From assembly GCF_004923315.1 (NCBI RefSeq), contig NZ_CP039650.1:2740607-2804606 (forward strand): DNA of 64,000 nucleotides, in the 5' to 3' direction. The DNA is from Azospirillum sp. TSA2s. Its GTDB lineage: Bacteria; Pseudomonadota; Alphaproteobacteria; Azospirillales; Azospirillaceae. The notes below the pieces were generated by a model, which saw only the letters and a program-made list of their open reading frames with translations, had not been told where the DNA came from and ran no database searches. Position numbers and translations under genes: made by a program. Shown here piece after piece: positions 1 through 8,767 of this stretch (the first letter of the stretch is position 1; every line of letters starts with the position of its first letter).

Positions 1-165
1 TACAGCGCCTTCAGCCGGGTCGACCGCGATTTCCGGGACAAGATCGCCCACCACGCCCTGCAATTGGCGGCGCTGCGCCGGCACAGCGCCGGCCCGATGC
101 GCACCTGCGGCGGCACCCCGCCGCGCGGGGCCGGCCGCGGCATCGACGAACCGCGCCGGGCCTGA
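1..165 (+). CDS. C-terminal fragment of a protein cut by the window edge
   Basis: Frame 1 is open from the first base to a TGA at 163-165, giving about 54 residues. The segment starts with an Arg/Asp/His-rich stretch (SRVDRDFRDKIAHH) and ends in a Gly/Pro/Arg-rich tail. No domain can be recognised from so short a piece. It could be the end of a real gene or chance open frame in GC-rich DNA; the intact start lies outside the window. Confidence 0.35.
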   Translation, partial: YSAFSRVDRDFRDKIAHHALQLAALRRHSAGPMRTCGGTPPRGAGRGIDEPRRA

Positions 166-276
166 TCCGCAAATCCCTCAGCGGGGCCGACTTGTCTTTC
201 GTGTACTATTTGTAATGGACCCTTTGCCCATCCCTCCTGTTGTTCCGGCATAACCAACACGCAAGAGGTTGCCACC

Positions 277-456
277 ATGGACAAGGACCGGATCGAGGGC
301 GCCGCCCGCACCGTCAAGGGTTCGATCAAGGAAGCGGCCGGCAAGCTGACCGGCGACACCAAGACCGAGGCCGAGGGCCGCGGCGAGAAGGCCGCCGGCA
401 AGGTTCAGAACAGCATCGGCGGCGCCAAGGATGCCGTGCGAGACGCGCTGAAGTGA
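277..456 (+). CDS. CsbD-like small stress protein
   Basis: A 59-residue hydrophilic, Lys/Gly/Ala-rich protein beginning MDKDRIEGAARTVKGSIKEA. The pattern of an N-terminal RIEG motif, then GxxKxxxGKLTGD, then GxAxKxxGKxQN, is that of the CsbD family, whose members are induced by stress but have no established biochemical role. The start at 277 is preceded by AAGAGG 10 bases upstream. It is monocistronic and followed by a strong hairpin terminator at 499-535. Length is normal for the family. Confidence 0.85.
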   Translation: MDKDRIEGAARTVKGSIKEAAGKLTGDTKTEAEGRGEKAAGKVQNSIGGAKDAVRDALK

Positions 457-498
457 TCTTGGCACCCGCCTAGGGTTCCAGTAAACGGTGAGTTTCCG

Positions 499-535
499 AC
501 GCCCCGGCCCCACCTTTTCCGTGGAGCCGGGGCGT
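499..535 (+). terminator. Terminator after the csbD-like gene
   Basis: ACGCCCCGGC at 499-508 pairs perfectly with GCCGGGGCGT at 526-535. A second inner CCAC/GTGG pairing shortens the loop. A TCGTTT run follows. It lies 43 bases after the stop. Confidence 0.7.
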
Positions 536-676
536 TCGTTTGCGAATTGACCCTGACGAGAGGAACGACGCCGGAGATCGGCGGTGTGGAAATGGGCTGT
601 TGCCGCCCCACCCTCCCCTATCTATGATGCGCCGCCCCGGCCGGATGGCCGAACGACGCGCTTAGATTCGGGTCCC

Positions 677-2557
677 ATGCTCCAGTTCATCCGCAATTTC
701 GCCGGCTCCTGGGTCGTCAAGATCCTGTTCGTGCTGTTGATCCTCAGCTTCGGCATCTGGGGGATCGGCGACGTGTTCCGCTCCACCACTCCCACCACCG
801 TCGCCGAGGTCGGCAAGGTGGAGATCGGGCAGCAGGCGCTGGACCAGGAATTCCGCCGGCAGATGGAACGGCTTCGCCCGATGCTGGGCGGCAACCTGAC
901 CGCCGAGCAGGCCAAGCGATTCGGCCTTCTGGAGCAGTCGCTGCAATCGCTGATCCAGCGCACGCTGTTCGACCTCGCGGCGGCCGATATGGGCATTGCC
1001 GTCGGGCCGGAGGTGGTCCGCATGCGCATCGCCGAAGAGCCGGCCTTCCGCAACCAGCAGGGCCAGTTCGACCCGAACGTCTTCCGGTCGGTGCTGCGCA
1101 ACAACCAGCTGACCGAAGACGGCTATGTCGCGATGATCCAGCGCGAGACGGCGCGCCAGCTGGTCGCCGGTGCGGTGTCCGCCGGCCTCACCCCGCCGCA
1201 GCCGCTGGTGCAGGACCTCTACCGCTATCGCGGCGAAAAGCGCGTGGCGGAGGTGGTGACCCTGCCCAACGCCGCCATCGGCGATGTCGGCGTGCCCGAC
1301 GACGCGACGATCAAGCAGTCGTATGAGGACCATCAGGTCCGCTTCACCGCCCCGGAATACCGCGCCCTGACGGTCGCCCGCCTGTCGCCCGACGTGCTCG
1401 CCAAGGACATCAAGATCGACGATGCCCAGCTGCGCAAGGCGTATGAGGAGCGCGCGAACGAATTCGGCGCCCCGGAAAAGCGCACCGTGCAGATGGTGGT
1501 GGTCGACGATGAGGCGAAGGCCAAGCAGATCGCCGAAGCCGCGAAGGCCAAGGGCATCGCCGAAGCCGCCAAGGATGCCGGCGTCGAGCCGGTGACCCTG
1601 GACAACATCGCCAAGGCCGACCTGCCGGAAATCGGCGACGCCGCCTTCGCGCTGGAGCCCGGCAAGCCCTCCGACCCGATCAAGAGCGCGCTCGGCTGGC
1701 ATGTCATGGCCGTCACCGGCGTCACTCCCGGCTCGACCAAGAGCTTCGAGGATGTGCGCGGCCAGCTGGAGGCGGAGCTGAAGAAGGAGCAGGCGCTCGA
1801 CTCCGTCTTCTCCATCGCCAATCGGGTCGAGGACCAGCTCGCAAGCGGTGCGCCGCTGGAGGAAGTCGCGCAGGCCCAGGGTCTGGCCCTGACCAAGGTC
1901 GCCGCCGTCGACAGCACCGGCAAGGCGCCGGACGGCAAGGACGCCGCCCCCGACCTTCCCGGCTTGAAGGCGCAGTTGCCGAATGCTTTCCAGCTGAAGA
2001 CCGGCGCAACCTCCAACCTGACCGAGGGCGAGGGCAGCGTTTTCACCGCCGTCCGCGTCGACAGCGTGATCCCCGCCGCCGTCCGTCCGCTGGCCGACGT
2101 GCGCGATCAGGTCGTCGCCGACTGGCAGCAGGAGCAGCGCGCCGAGCGCGCCGCCAAGAAGGCGGAGGAGATCGCCGCCCGCCTGAAACAGGGATCGGAA
2201 GCCGCCGCCCAGGACGTCGCCACCCAGGCCGGCGCCAGCTTCGCCATGACCGCCCCCTTCACCCGTGATGCCCAGTCGGTGCAGGGCCTGCCGGCCGACA
2301 TGGTCGCCAAGCTGTTCGCCGCCAAGCCGAACGAGGTCGTCACCGGCAACACCGCCGACGCGCAGGTCGTCGCCCGGTTGAAGGAGGTCATCCCGGCCGA
2401 CCCGAAGGCCGCCGACGCCGATCTGGCGCCGGTCCGCGCATCGGTCGAACAGGGAATGGAGAACGATCTGGTGGCCGAATTCACCAACGCGCTGCGCGAC
2501 AAGTATCCGGTCCGCATCCACCGCCAGCGCATCGACCAGTTCTTCGCCAGCAACTGA
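677..2557 (+). CDS. ppiD: PpiD/SurA-type periplasmic peptidyl-prolyl isomerase, membrane anchored
   Basis: A 626-residue protein, close to the 620 or so of E. coli PpiD. It begins MLQFIRNFAGSWVVKILF, a single N-terminal transmembrane anchor with the basic-aromatic lead typical of PpiD. A SurA-N-like helical region follows (about residues 40-180), and then a parvulin-type PPIC region around residues 235-370, where the family motif ends in GWHVMAVTG. The C-terminal third resembles the PpiD chaperone arms. The family helps fold outer-membrane and secreted proteins emerging from Sec. An upstream in-frame ATG at 584 would place Pro-rich sequence before the anchor, so 677 is preferred. trpE follows after 42 bases. 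Confidence 0.9.
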   Translation: MLQFIRNFAGSWVVKILFVLLILSFGIWGIGDVFRSTTPTTVAEVGKVEIGQQALDQEFRRQMERLRPMLGGNLTAEQAKRFGLLEQSLQSLIQRTLFDLAAADMGIAVGPEVVRMRIAEEPAFRNQQGQFDPNVFRSVLRNNQLTEDGYVAMIQRETARQLVAGAVSAGLTPPQPLVQDLYRYRGEKRVAEVVTLPNAAIGDVGVPDDATIKQSYEDHQVRFTAPEYRALTVARLSPDVLAKDIKIDDAQLRKAYEERANEFGAPEKRTVQMVVVDDEAKAKQIAEAAKAKGIAEAAKDAGVEPVTLDNIAKADLPEIGDAAFALEPGKPSDPIKSALGWHVMAVTGVTPGSTKSFEDVRGQLEAELKKEQALDSVFSIANRVEDQLASGAPLEEVAQAQGLALTKVAAVDSTGKAPDGKDAAPDLPGLKAQLPNAFQLKTGATSNLTEGEGSVFTAVRVDSVIPAAVRPLADVRDQVVADWQQEQRAERAAKKAEEIAARLKQGSEAAAQDVATQAGASFAMTAPFTRDAQSVQGLPADMVAKLFAAKPNEVVTGNTADAQVVARLKEVIPADPKAADADLAPVRASVEQGMENDLVAEFTNALRDKYPVRIHRQRIDQFFASN

Positions 2558-2599
2558 GTCTCCGGCTCAGCCGACAGCAACCCCGAGAGGTTCCGTGCC

Positions 2600-4111
2600 G
2601 TGAAGGTCCAGCCCGATACCACCACCTTCGATGCCGCTTATGCCGCCGGTCGGCCGCAGGTGGTGTGGACCACGCTGGTCAGCGATCTGGAGACGCCGGT
2701 TTCCGCCTATATGAAGCTGGCGGATGGACGTCCGTTCGGTTTCCTGCTGGAGTCGGCGGAACGCGGGGCCGGGTCGCGGCGCGACCGCTATTCGGTCATT
2801 GGCTTCAAGCCCGACGTGGTGTGGCGGTCGCGCGGCAACCGGGCGGAGATCAACCGCGATGCCCTGCACGACCGCGACGCCTTCAAGCCGCTCGACCAAG
2901 CGCCGTTGGAAGCGTTGCGCGCGCTGATCAACGAGAGCCGGATCCCGCTGCCGGAAGAACTGCCGCCGATGGCCGCCGGTCTGTTCGGCTACATGACCTA
3001 CGACATGGTCCGCCTGATGGAACGGCTGCCGGACAACAATCCGGACGAGCTGAACATCCCGGATGCCATCCTGACCCGGCCCAGCATCGTCGCCATCTTC
3101 GACAGCCACACCGATTCGATCACGCTGGTGACGCCGGTCTGGCCGAAGCCCGGCAAGGATGCCGCCACGGCCTATGCCGACGCGCGGGAACGGCTGACCG
3201 ATGCGTTGGCCGACCTGGAACGCCCCCTGCCCTATCGGCGGGAGCCGCGGACGGAAAACGGTCTGCCACTGGCCTGGACCTCCAACACGACGCGCGAGGA
3301 ATATCACGCGATCGTGGAGAAGGCTAAGGAGTACATCCGTGCCGGCGACATCTTCCAGGTCGTGCCGTCCCAGCGCATCCGCTTCCCCTTCAAGCCGTCG
3401 CCGCTGGCGCTGTATCGCACGCTGCGCCGGCTGAACCCGTCGCCCTTCCTGTTCCATTGCGACTTCGGCGAGTTGACCGTCGTCGGCTCCAGCCCGGAGA
3501 TCCTGGTGCGGGTGCGCGACGGCAAGGTCACCGTCCGCCCGATCGCCGGCACCCGCAAGCGCGGCGCCACCACGGCGGAGGACGAGGCGCTGGCCGCCGA
3601 TCTGCTGAGCGATCCGAAGGAATTGGCCGAGCACCTGATGCTGCTCGACCTCGGCCGCAACGACGTTGGCCGGGTGGCGAAGGTCGGCACGGTCAAGGTG
3701 ACGTCCAAGATGATCGTGGAGCTTTACAGCCACGTCATGCACATCGTCTCCAACGTCGAGGGCGACCTTGATCCGAAGTTCGACGCGCTCGACGCCCTGG
3801 TCGCCGGCTTCCCGGCCGGTACGGTGTCCGGTGCGCCGAAGGTCCGCGCGATGGAGATCATCGACGAGTTGGAGAAGGCCCGCCGCGGCGTCTATGCCGG
3901 CTGCGTCGGCTATTTCGGCGCGTCGGGTGCGATGGACACGTGTATCGCGTTGCGCACCGCCGTGTTGAAGGACGGCATGATGTATGTCCAGGCCGGCGGC
4001 GGCGTCGTCGCCGACAGCGATCCGGAGGCCGAGTATCAGGAGACCGTCAACAAGTCGATGGCCCTGATTCGCGCCGCCGAGGAGACGCTGCGCACCACCG
4101 CGCGCGGGTAA
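2600..4111 (+). CDS. trpE: Anthranilate synthase component I
   Basis: A 503-residue chorismate-utilising enzyme that makes anthranilate from chorismate with the TrpG glutaminase. Diagnostic signs are the N-terminal LLESAE tryptophan-feedback motif (about residue 49) and the C-terminal catalytic core with GTRKRG, LLDLGRNDVGRV, SGAPKVRAMEIIDELE and YAGCVGYFG. It starts at a GTG with CGAGAGG 8-13 bases upstream. Only 42 bases separate it from ppiD, so the two may share a transcript. No trpG lies downstream: a terminator follows within 30 bases. The protein is a stand-alone component I and not the TrpE-TrpG fusion known from some rhizobia and azospirilla. Confidence 0.95.
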   Translation: MKVQPDTTTFDAAYAAGRPQVVWTTLVSDLETPVSAYMKLADGRPFGFLLESAERGAGSRRDRYSVIGFKPDVVWRSRGNRAEINRDALHDRDAFKPLDQAPLEALRALINESRIPLPEELPPMAAGLFGYMTYDMVRLMERLPDNNPDELNIPDAILTRPSIVAIFDSHTDSITLVTPVWPKPGKDAATAYADARERLTDALADLERPLPYRREPRTENGLPLAWTSNTTREEYHAIVEKAKEYIRAGDIFQVVPSQRIRFPFKPSPLALYRTLRRLNPSPFLFHCDFGELTVVGSSPEILVRVRDGKVTVRPIAGTRKRGATTAEDEALAADLLSDPKELAEHLMLLDLGRNDVGRVAKVGTVKVTSKMIVELYSHVMHIVSNVEGDLDPKFDALDALVAGFPAGTVSGAPKVRAMEIIDELEKARRGVYAGCVGYFGASGAMDTCIALRTAVLKDGMMYVQAGGGVVADSDPEAEYQETVNKSMALIRAAEETLRTTARG

Positions 4112-4138
4112 TCTTCGCAGTCACGTTCAACGAAGAAC

Positions 4139-4162
4139 GGCCGCCTCACGGGCGGCCTTTTT
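4139..4162 (+). terminator. Rho-independent terminator of trpE
   Basis: GGCCGCC at 4139-4145 pairs with GGCGGCC at 4151-4157, followed directly by TTTTT (4158-4162). It is a textbook intrinsic terminator 27 bases after the trpE stop. Confidence 0.9.
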
Positions 4163-4282
4163 CATGCCAAAACAGTTGCCGAAGACCGACACTTTCTCCT
4201 GGGAAATGGATTATCCACAAGAATTTGCACGCTGTCGGCCGGTGGCGCCGCACACATCCGCAACCATGCATCTATAGTGGGA

Positions 4283-4324
4283 GTGTGTGAACGGGGTGGC
4301 GGATAGGCCGCCACCGCCGCACAC
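4283..4324 (+). promoter_or_regulatory. Two-tier stem-loop in the 5' leader of a tiny hydrophobic-peptide gene
   Basis: The inner stem GGTGGCGG (4295-4302) pairs perfectly with CCGCCACC (4308-4315) around a 5-base loop. An outer stem, GTGTGTG (4283-4289) with CGCACAC (4318-4324), pairs with one G-U wobble. The structure ends 6 bases before the Shine-Dalgarno run of the peptide gene at 4343. A possible -10 box (CTATAGT, 4272-4278) lies just upstream. That suggests a short structured leader. A protein-binding or translational-control role is inferred, not shown. Confidence 0.5.
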
Positions 4325-4342
4325 AACAAGGGAGAGAAGAGG

Positions 4343-4417
4343 ATGGAAAAGATCCTCACACTCCTGATCCTGCTGTTGCAGATCATCAAGGCGTGCCTTG
4401 ATCTTCTGAACCGCTGA
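4343..4417 (+). CDS. 24-residue hydrophobic peptide, function unknown
   Basis: ATG at 4343 follows a purine-rich Shine-Dalgarno (GGGAGAGAAGAGG, 4330-4342). The peptide starts MEKILTLLILLL and ends in LDLLNR: a core rich in Leu/Ile with charged residues at both ends. That could form a single short membrane helix or an amphipathic helix. It has no Trp codons, so it is not a trp leader peptide although it follows trpE. A perfect 13-bp hairpin follows 8 bases after the stop. Size, hydrophobicity and a structured leader resemble type I toxins or small membrane proteins, but no antisense RNA gene can be proven. Coding status rests on the ribosome site and flanking hairpins only. Confidence 0.5.
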   Translation: MEKILTLLILLLQIIKACLDLLNR

Positions 4418-4424
4418 TCGGATG

Positions 4425-4457
4425 GGTGCGTCGGGGTGAATCAGACCCCGACGCACC
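4425..4457 (+). terminator. Perfect 13-bp hairpin after the small peptide gene
   Basis: GGTGCGTCGGGGT (4425-4437) is the exact reverse complement of ACCCCGACGCACC (4445-4457), with a 7-base loop. No clear T tract follows, so it may be a terminator-like stabiliser or a transcript end for either strand. Confidence 0.6.
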
Positions 4458-4525
4458 TGTCCCTAAAGATAAGCCATTTTCCACGCTTGCCAAGAGGCTT
4501 CCGCAAGCTCCTCGCGAGTTGACGG

Positions 4526-6013
4526 TCAGAGATACCGCCGCTCCAAGTGGCGCTTGAACACCGTCGCATCCAGCGGCCGGCCGGTCGCGGCGGTCAGCAA
4601 CTCGTCACCGGAGGCGTGGAAGCAGCCCGTCTCATGCACATTCACCCGCAGCCAGTTCACCAGCGGCGCGAACTCACCACGAGACAGCGCCGCGACGATC
4701 TCGGGATCGGCAGTGCGGGCAGCGTCGAACAGTTGGGCCGCGGTCATCGCACCCAGCGTGTAGCTCGGGAAATAGCCCCAGCCGCCGCCGGGCCAGTGGA
4801 TGTCCTGCAGACAGCCAAGCCGGTCGTCCGGCGGCACCACCCCCACCAACTCGGCCATGCCGTCGTTCCAGGCGCCCGGCAGATCCGGCAGGGTCAGGTC
4901 GCCGGCGATCAGCGCCTTTTCCAGGCGATAGCGCAGGATGATGTGGGCGGGGTAAGTGACCTCGTCGGCGTTGACGCGGATGAAGCCACGTTCCACCCGG
5001 CTGTAGAGCCGGCGCAGGTTGTCGGCCTCCCAGGCTGGTCCCTCACCGCCGAAGGTCTCACGCACCACCGGCGCCAGCCACGTGATAAACTCCGCCGAGC
5101 GGCAGGCTTGCATCTCCATCAGCAGAGATTGGCTTTCATGCACTGCCATGCCGCGCGATTGGCCCACCGGCTGGCTCAACCATGCGCGCGGACGGTTCTG
5201 CTCGTACAGCGCATGGCCGGTCTCGTGCAGGATGCCCATCAGCGCGTCGGTGAAGTTCGCCTCGTCGTAACGGGTGGTGATGCGCACATCGCCGGTCGCC
5301 CCGCCGCAGAAGGGATGCAGCGACACATCCAGCCGGCCGCGGCTAAAATCGAAGCCCAGCCGCTCCATCATGCGAACGCCAAGCTCACGCTGCTTATCGA
5401 CCGGAAACGGCCCCTGCGGCTCGACGATTGCCGGTGCCGCTGCCTGCTTGTCGAGCACGCGGCCGATCAGGTCGGGCAGGAAGCCTGACAAATCGGCGAA
5501 CAGTGCGTCGATGCGCTCTGCCCGCGCCCCCGGATCGTGGCTGTCGAGCAGCGCGTCATAGGCGCTGATCCCCATCACGGCGCCCAGCGCTTCCGCTCCT
5601 TCCCGCACGCGGGCCAGCACCTCGGTCAGGGAGGGCAGCAGCTTGGCGAAGTCGCTCTCGGCCCGCGCAGCGCGCCATGTCATCTCGCAGACGGAGACGG
5701 CCTTGCTGGTCGCCTCCACCAGGTCGGCGGGGATGGCGGTGGCGTGGACGTGATTCCGGCGCATCTCGCGCAGGTTGGCGCGCTGCCAGGCATCGAGGCT
5801 GTCGTCGCTCTCCGCCTCGGCCAGCAGATCGGCCATGCGCGGGTCGGTCGCCAACTCGTGCGCAATCACCGACAGGGTCGCGGTCTGCTCCGCCCGGCCA
5901 TCGTTGGCACCCTCCGGCATGATCGTCTGGGTGTCCCAGCCGAGGATGCCCAGCGCGTCGCCGATGGCGGCGATGCGGGCGTGGCGGCGTTCAAGCTCCT
6001 GATATGCGGTCAT
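4526..6013 (-). CDS. Family M32 metallocarboxypeptidase
   Basis: A 495-residue protein of the usual size for the M32 family, zinc carboxypeptidases that release C-terminal residues in the cytoplasm. The zinc motif HETGH is at residues 263-267, preceded by the family signature HPFCGG (about 234) and DVRITTRYD. The N-terminal ILGWDTQTIMP segment and the C-terminal HWPGGGWGYFPSYTLGAM segment are also characteristic. The start overlaps the end of the SURF1 gene by 23 bases, so it is probably translated from the tail of the oxidase transcript, although its role is unrelated. Confidence 0.93.
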   Translation of the reverse strand: MTAYQELERRHARIAAIGDALGILGWDTQTIMPEGANDGRAEQTATLSVIAHELATDPRMADLLAEAESDDSLDAWQRANLREMRRNHVHATAIPADLVEATSKAVSVCEMTWRAARAESDFAKLLPSLTEVLARVREGAEALGAVMGISAYDALLDSHDPGARAERIDALFADLSGFLPDLIGRVLDKQAAAPAIVEPQGPFPVDKQRELGVRMMERLGFDFSRGRLDVSLHPFCGGATGDVRITTRYDEANFTDALMGILHETGHALYEQNRPRAWLSQPVGQSRGMAVHESQSLLMEMQACRSAEFITWLAPVVRETFGGEGPAWEADNLRRLYSRVERGFIRVNADEVTYPAHIILRYRLEKALIAGDLTLPDLPGAWNDGMAELVGVVPPDDRLGCLQDIHWPGGGWGYFPSYTLGAMTAAQLFDAARTADPEIVAALSRGEFAPLVNWLRVNVHETGCFHASGDELLTAATGRPLDATVFKRHLERRYL

Positions 6014-6791
6014 CGGGTCGTCCGTCGGTTCCGGTGTCGGCGCGCTTGCGCTGTGACAGCACGTAGATCCCGGCGAGCGTCACCGCAAGCCCATACCAGG
6101 TCAAGGCATACTGCAGGTGGTTGTTCGGCAACTCCACCCGCGGCGCAATTCCCGCCAGCGTCCCGGCCGGCGCACCGGGCAACCCGGCCCCCTGCCCCGG
6201 CAGCATCTCCACCACCACAGGAGCCACCTCGCCCAGCGACAGCGCCGCCGCCATCGCCGACGGATCGGCGCGCATCCAGGCGGAACCCGGCGCCGGTGAG
6301 CCGTTGTCGGGCTGGAAGAAGCCGGCAGGCTGCGGCGCACGGACGATGCCCTTGATGCTCACCTCCCCCTCGACCCTCGCAGCGGTGCGGGTCGTTGGAT
6401 CACGGTGGTCCATCGGCACGAAACCGCGGTTGACCAGCACGATGCCGGCCCCGTCCGCCCGCTGGAATGGCGTCAGCACCTCGTAGCCCACCTGTCCCTG
6501 GTGCGGGCGGGCGATCAGCAGCATTTCCTTGTCGTTCAGGAAGCGTCCGGCCAGCGTCACCGGGCGGAACTCCCACACTGTCGGATCGTCGATGCGGGCG
6601 GGAAGAGGCACCGCGGGTTCGGCCATCTGCCGATCGATCCGCGCAATCAGGTCCTGCTTCCACTGCAGCCGCTCCAACTGCCATGTGCCGAGCCCGATGG
6701 TCACCGCCAATCCGGCGAGGGTGACCAGCGTCGCCCCCAACGACGGGCGGAAGCGGCGCCGCTCCCCCGTCTCGACTGCGGTGGCGCTCAC
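5991..6791 (-). CDS. SURF1-family cytochrome c oxidase assembly protein
   Basis: A 266-residue inner-membrane protein with two transmembrane helices, at about residues 18-36 and 232-250, enclosing a periplasmic domain. The signature GTWQLERLQWK follows helix 1, and PNNHLQYALTWYGLA leads into helix 2, both classic SURF1/Shy1 motifs. The family helps load heme a into CtaD. It overlaps the upstream DUF983 gene by 4 bases (ATGA), which fits translational coupling in the oxidase operon. Confidence 0.93.
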   Translation of the reverse strand: MSATAVETGERRRFRPSLGATLVTLAGLAVTIGLGTWQLERLQWKQDLIARIDRQMAEPAVPLPARIDDPTVWEFRPVTLAGRFLNDKEMLLIARPHQGQVGYEVLTPFQRADGAGIVLVNRGFVPMDHRDPTTRTAARVEGEVSIKGIVRAPQPAGFFQPDNGSPAPGSAWMRADPSAMAAALSLGEVAPVVVEMLPGQGAGLPGAPAGTLAGIAPRVELPNNHLQYALTWYGLAVTLAGIYVLSQRKRADTGTDGRPDDRISGA

Positions 6792-7159
6792 GACCCCTTC
6801 TCCACTTCACTGCGGCGATAGCGGTACTGCAAGGCGACGACATAGGCTTTGGCCGGCCGCAGCATGCCAAGCGTCAGCGCCAGCACGACGATACTCCAGA
6901 CGATGGCATGCAGCCACAACGGCCAGTCCACCGTCATCGACACCCACAGCGCCACCGGCACAACCAGGAAACCCAGGATGAAGATCAGGAAGACCGCCGG
7001 CCCGTCACCGCTGTCGACCTGGGAGAAATCCAGGTCGCAGACATTGCAGCGCTCCGCCACCGTCAGATAGCCGTCGAACAGCCGCCCCTTGCCGCAGCGC
7101 GGGCACACGCTGCGCAAGCCCGCCGATAACGGGGAAACTCTGGGGTACAGATCGATCAC
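6788..7159 (-). CDS. DUF983-family membrane protein of the oxidase cluster
   Basis: A 123-residue protein with a zinc-ribbon-like head (CPRCGKGRLF and CNVCDLDF), then two transmembrane helices. DUF983 proteins sit in alphaproteobacterial oxidase clusters between subunit III and SURF1, as here; their function is not established. GTG at 7159 is chosen because GGGAGG lies 7 bases upstream. An in-frame ATG at 7195 has no comparable ribosome site and would add 12 residues. The stop overlaps the SURF1 start. Confidence 0.85.
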   Translation of the reverse strand: MIDLYPRVSPLSAGLRSVCPRCGKGRLFDGYLTVAERCNVCDLDFSQVDSGDGPAVFLIFILGFLVVPVALWVSMTVDWPLWLHAIVWSIVVLALTLGMLRPAKAYVVALQYRYRRSEVEKGS

Positions 7160-7228
7160 GCAATGACCTCCCGCTCGGACCGTTCCGGCAGACATAGGGG
7201 CCGCCGGAACGGCTCGGCACCGGTGGCG

Positions 7229-8104
7229 TCAGTGGGCGGCGATCACACCGCCATGACCACCCCACCAATAGACCGAAACGAACAGGAACAGCCAGACGAC
7301 GTCGACGAAGTGCCAGTACCAGGCCGCCGCCTCGAAACCGAAATGGCTTTCCGGCGTGAAATGCCCTTTCACCGTGCGCACCCAGCAGACCGCCAGGAAG
7401 ATGGTGCCGACCAGAACATGGAAGCCGTGGAAGCCGGTCGCCATGTAGAAGGTCGACGGGAAGATGCCGTCGGTGAACTTGAAGGCGGCGTGAACGTACT
7501 CATAGCCCTGGAAGAAGGTGAACAGCGCGCCCAGCAGAACGGTCAGCCCCAGCGCCTTGGCGGCCGTCCGGTTCTGCCCCTCAAGAATCGCATGGTGTGC
7601 CCAGGTGACGGTCACGCCCGACAGCAGCAGCGTCAGCGTCATCATCAGCGGCATGTCGAACGGATCGATGACATGCACGTTCGGCGGCGGCCAGATGGCG
7701 TCGGGATTGATCGGCGAAACCTTGGGCTCCAGCGCCGCATGGAAGAAGGCCCAGAAGAAGGCGGCGAAGAACATCACCTCCGACGCGATGAACAGCGCCA
7801 TGCCATAGCGCAGGCCGATCTTCACCACCGGCGTGTGCGCACGCTCGACCACCGATTCCCGGATGACGGAGCGCCACCAGCCGAACATCGTCACCAGAAT
7901 GGCCAGCACGCCCAGCACCAGCAGGAACTTGCCGCCGCCATGCATGAAGATGACCAGCCCGGTCGCCAGAAGCCCGCCGGAAAAGGCGCCGATCAGCGGC
8001 CAGGGGCTGGGCTTCAGCAGATGGTAGGGATGCGGGATGCCGGCGCCCGGTTCATGGGCTGATGGTTCGGCGTGCGGCATTTGCCCGTGGGTGATGTCGG
8101 CCAT
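7229..8104 (-). CDS. ctaE: Cytochrome c oxidase subunit III
   Basis: A 291-residue, seven-helix membrane protein. The start contains HPYHLLKPSPWPLIGA, and the middle has the family motif EVMFFAAFFWAFFHAAL. The C-terminal half includes GFHGFHVLVGTIFL and ends HFVDVVWLFLFVSVYWWG, all standard for subunit III of aa3-type heme-copper oxidases. Subunit III stabilises the proton-pumping core formed by CtaD and CtaC. It is 21 bases downstream of ctaG on the same strand. Confidence 0.97.
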   Translation of the reverse strand: MADITHGQMPHAEPSAHEPGAGIPHPYHLLKPSPWPLIGAFSGGLLATGLVIFMHGGGKFLLVLGVLAILVTMFGWWRSVIRESVVERAHTPVVKIGLRYGMALFIASEVMFFAAFFWAFFHAALEPKVSPINPDAIWPPPNVHVIDPFDMPLMMTLTLLLSGVTVTWAHHAILEGQNRTAAKALGLTVLLGALFTFFQGYEYVHAAFKFTDGIFPSTFYMATGFHGFHVLVGTIFLAVCWVRTVKGHFTPESHFGFEAAAWYWHFVDVVWLFLFVSVYWWGGHGGVIAAH

Positions 8105-8125
8105 CGTCTCACTACCCCATATTGT

Positions 8126-8767
8126 TTAGTTTGTGGCGGTCGCCCCTGGCTCCGCCTTTTGTTTGCTTGCCCCCGAAGCCTCGGACGTGGCGGTGGCCGT
8201 GTGCTGCGCAAGCTTGGCCTCGCTGTCCTTGGCGCGGAAGAAGGTGTAGGACAGCGTGATGGTGGTCACGTCGTCCATGTTCGGATCGTCGGCCATCGAC
8301 GGGTCGACGAAGAAGGTCACCGGCATGTCAACGACTTGGCCGGGCTCCAGGATCTGCTCGTCAAAGCAGAAGCATTGGATTTTGTTGAAATAGGCGCCCG
8401 CCTTTTCGGGCGTGACGTTGTAGACGGCGGTGCCGACGGTGGGCTTTGCCGCCCGGTTCTCAGCGCGATAGGCGGCCAACCCGGTTTCGCCCAGCTTCAA
8501 CACCAGTTCCTTCTGCTCCGGCTTGAAGGACCAGGGAAGGGCGGAGTTGGTGTCGGCGTTGAAGCGGATGGTCACCTTGCGGTCGACGACGCGCGCCGCG
8601 GCCTGCTCCGCCCGCTGGGTCGTGCCACCGAAACCGGTGACGGAACAGAACAGGGAGTAGAGCGGGACCGATGCATAGGTCAGCCCGATCATCCCCACCA
8701 CCAGCCCGAACAGGCTGCCGAGGATGAGGCGGTTGCGGCGGCGCAGCCTGTCGTCGCGCCCGGCCAT
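8126..8767 (-). CDS. ctaG: Cox11-type copper chaperone for cytochrome c oxidase
   Basis: A 213-residue protein with one N-terminal transmembrane helix (about residues 14-35) and a periplasmic immunoglobulin-like domain. The copper-binding CFCF motif is at residues 132-135 and is followed by EPGQVVDMPVTFFVDP, typical of Cox11. It delivers copper to the CuB site of CtaD. The C-terminal 30 residues are Ala/Thr/Ser-rich and look disordered. Its start overlaps the stop of the preceding small membrane protein by one base. Confidence 0.95.
   Translation of the reverse strand: MAGRDDRLRRRNRLILGSLFGLVVGMIGLTYASVPLYSLFCSVTGFGGTTQRAEQAAARVVDRKVTIRFNADTNSALPWSFKPEQKELVLKLGETGLAAYRAENRAAKPTVGTAVYNVTPEKAGAYFNKIQCFCFDEQILEPGQVVDMPVTFFVDPSMADDPNMDDVTTITLSYTFFRAKDSEAKLAQHTATATSEASGASKQKAEPGATATN

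Noticed and set aside
662..2521. Long minus-strand open frame opposite ppiD
   Set aside because: His/Gly/Arg/Asp/Gln-rich translation with no domain; it mirrors a gene with clear family motifs. Typical antisense artefact in GC-rich DNA.
4343..4417. Small peptide as a trp attenuation leader
   Set aside because: It lies after trpE and contains no Trp codons.
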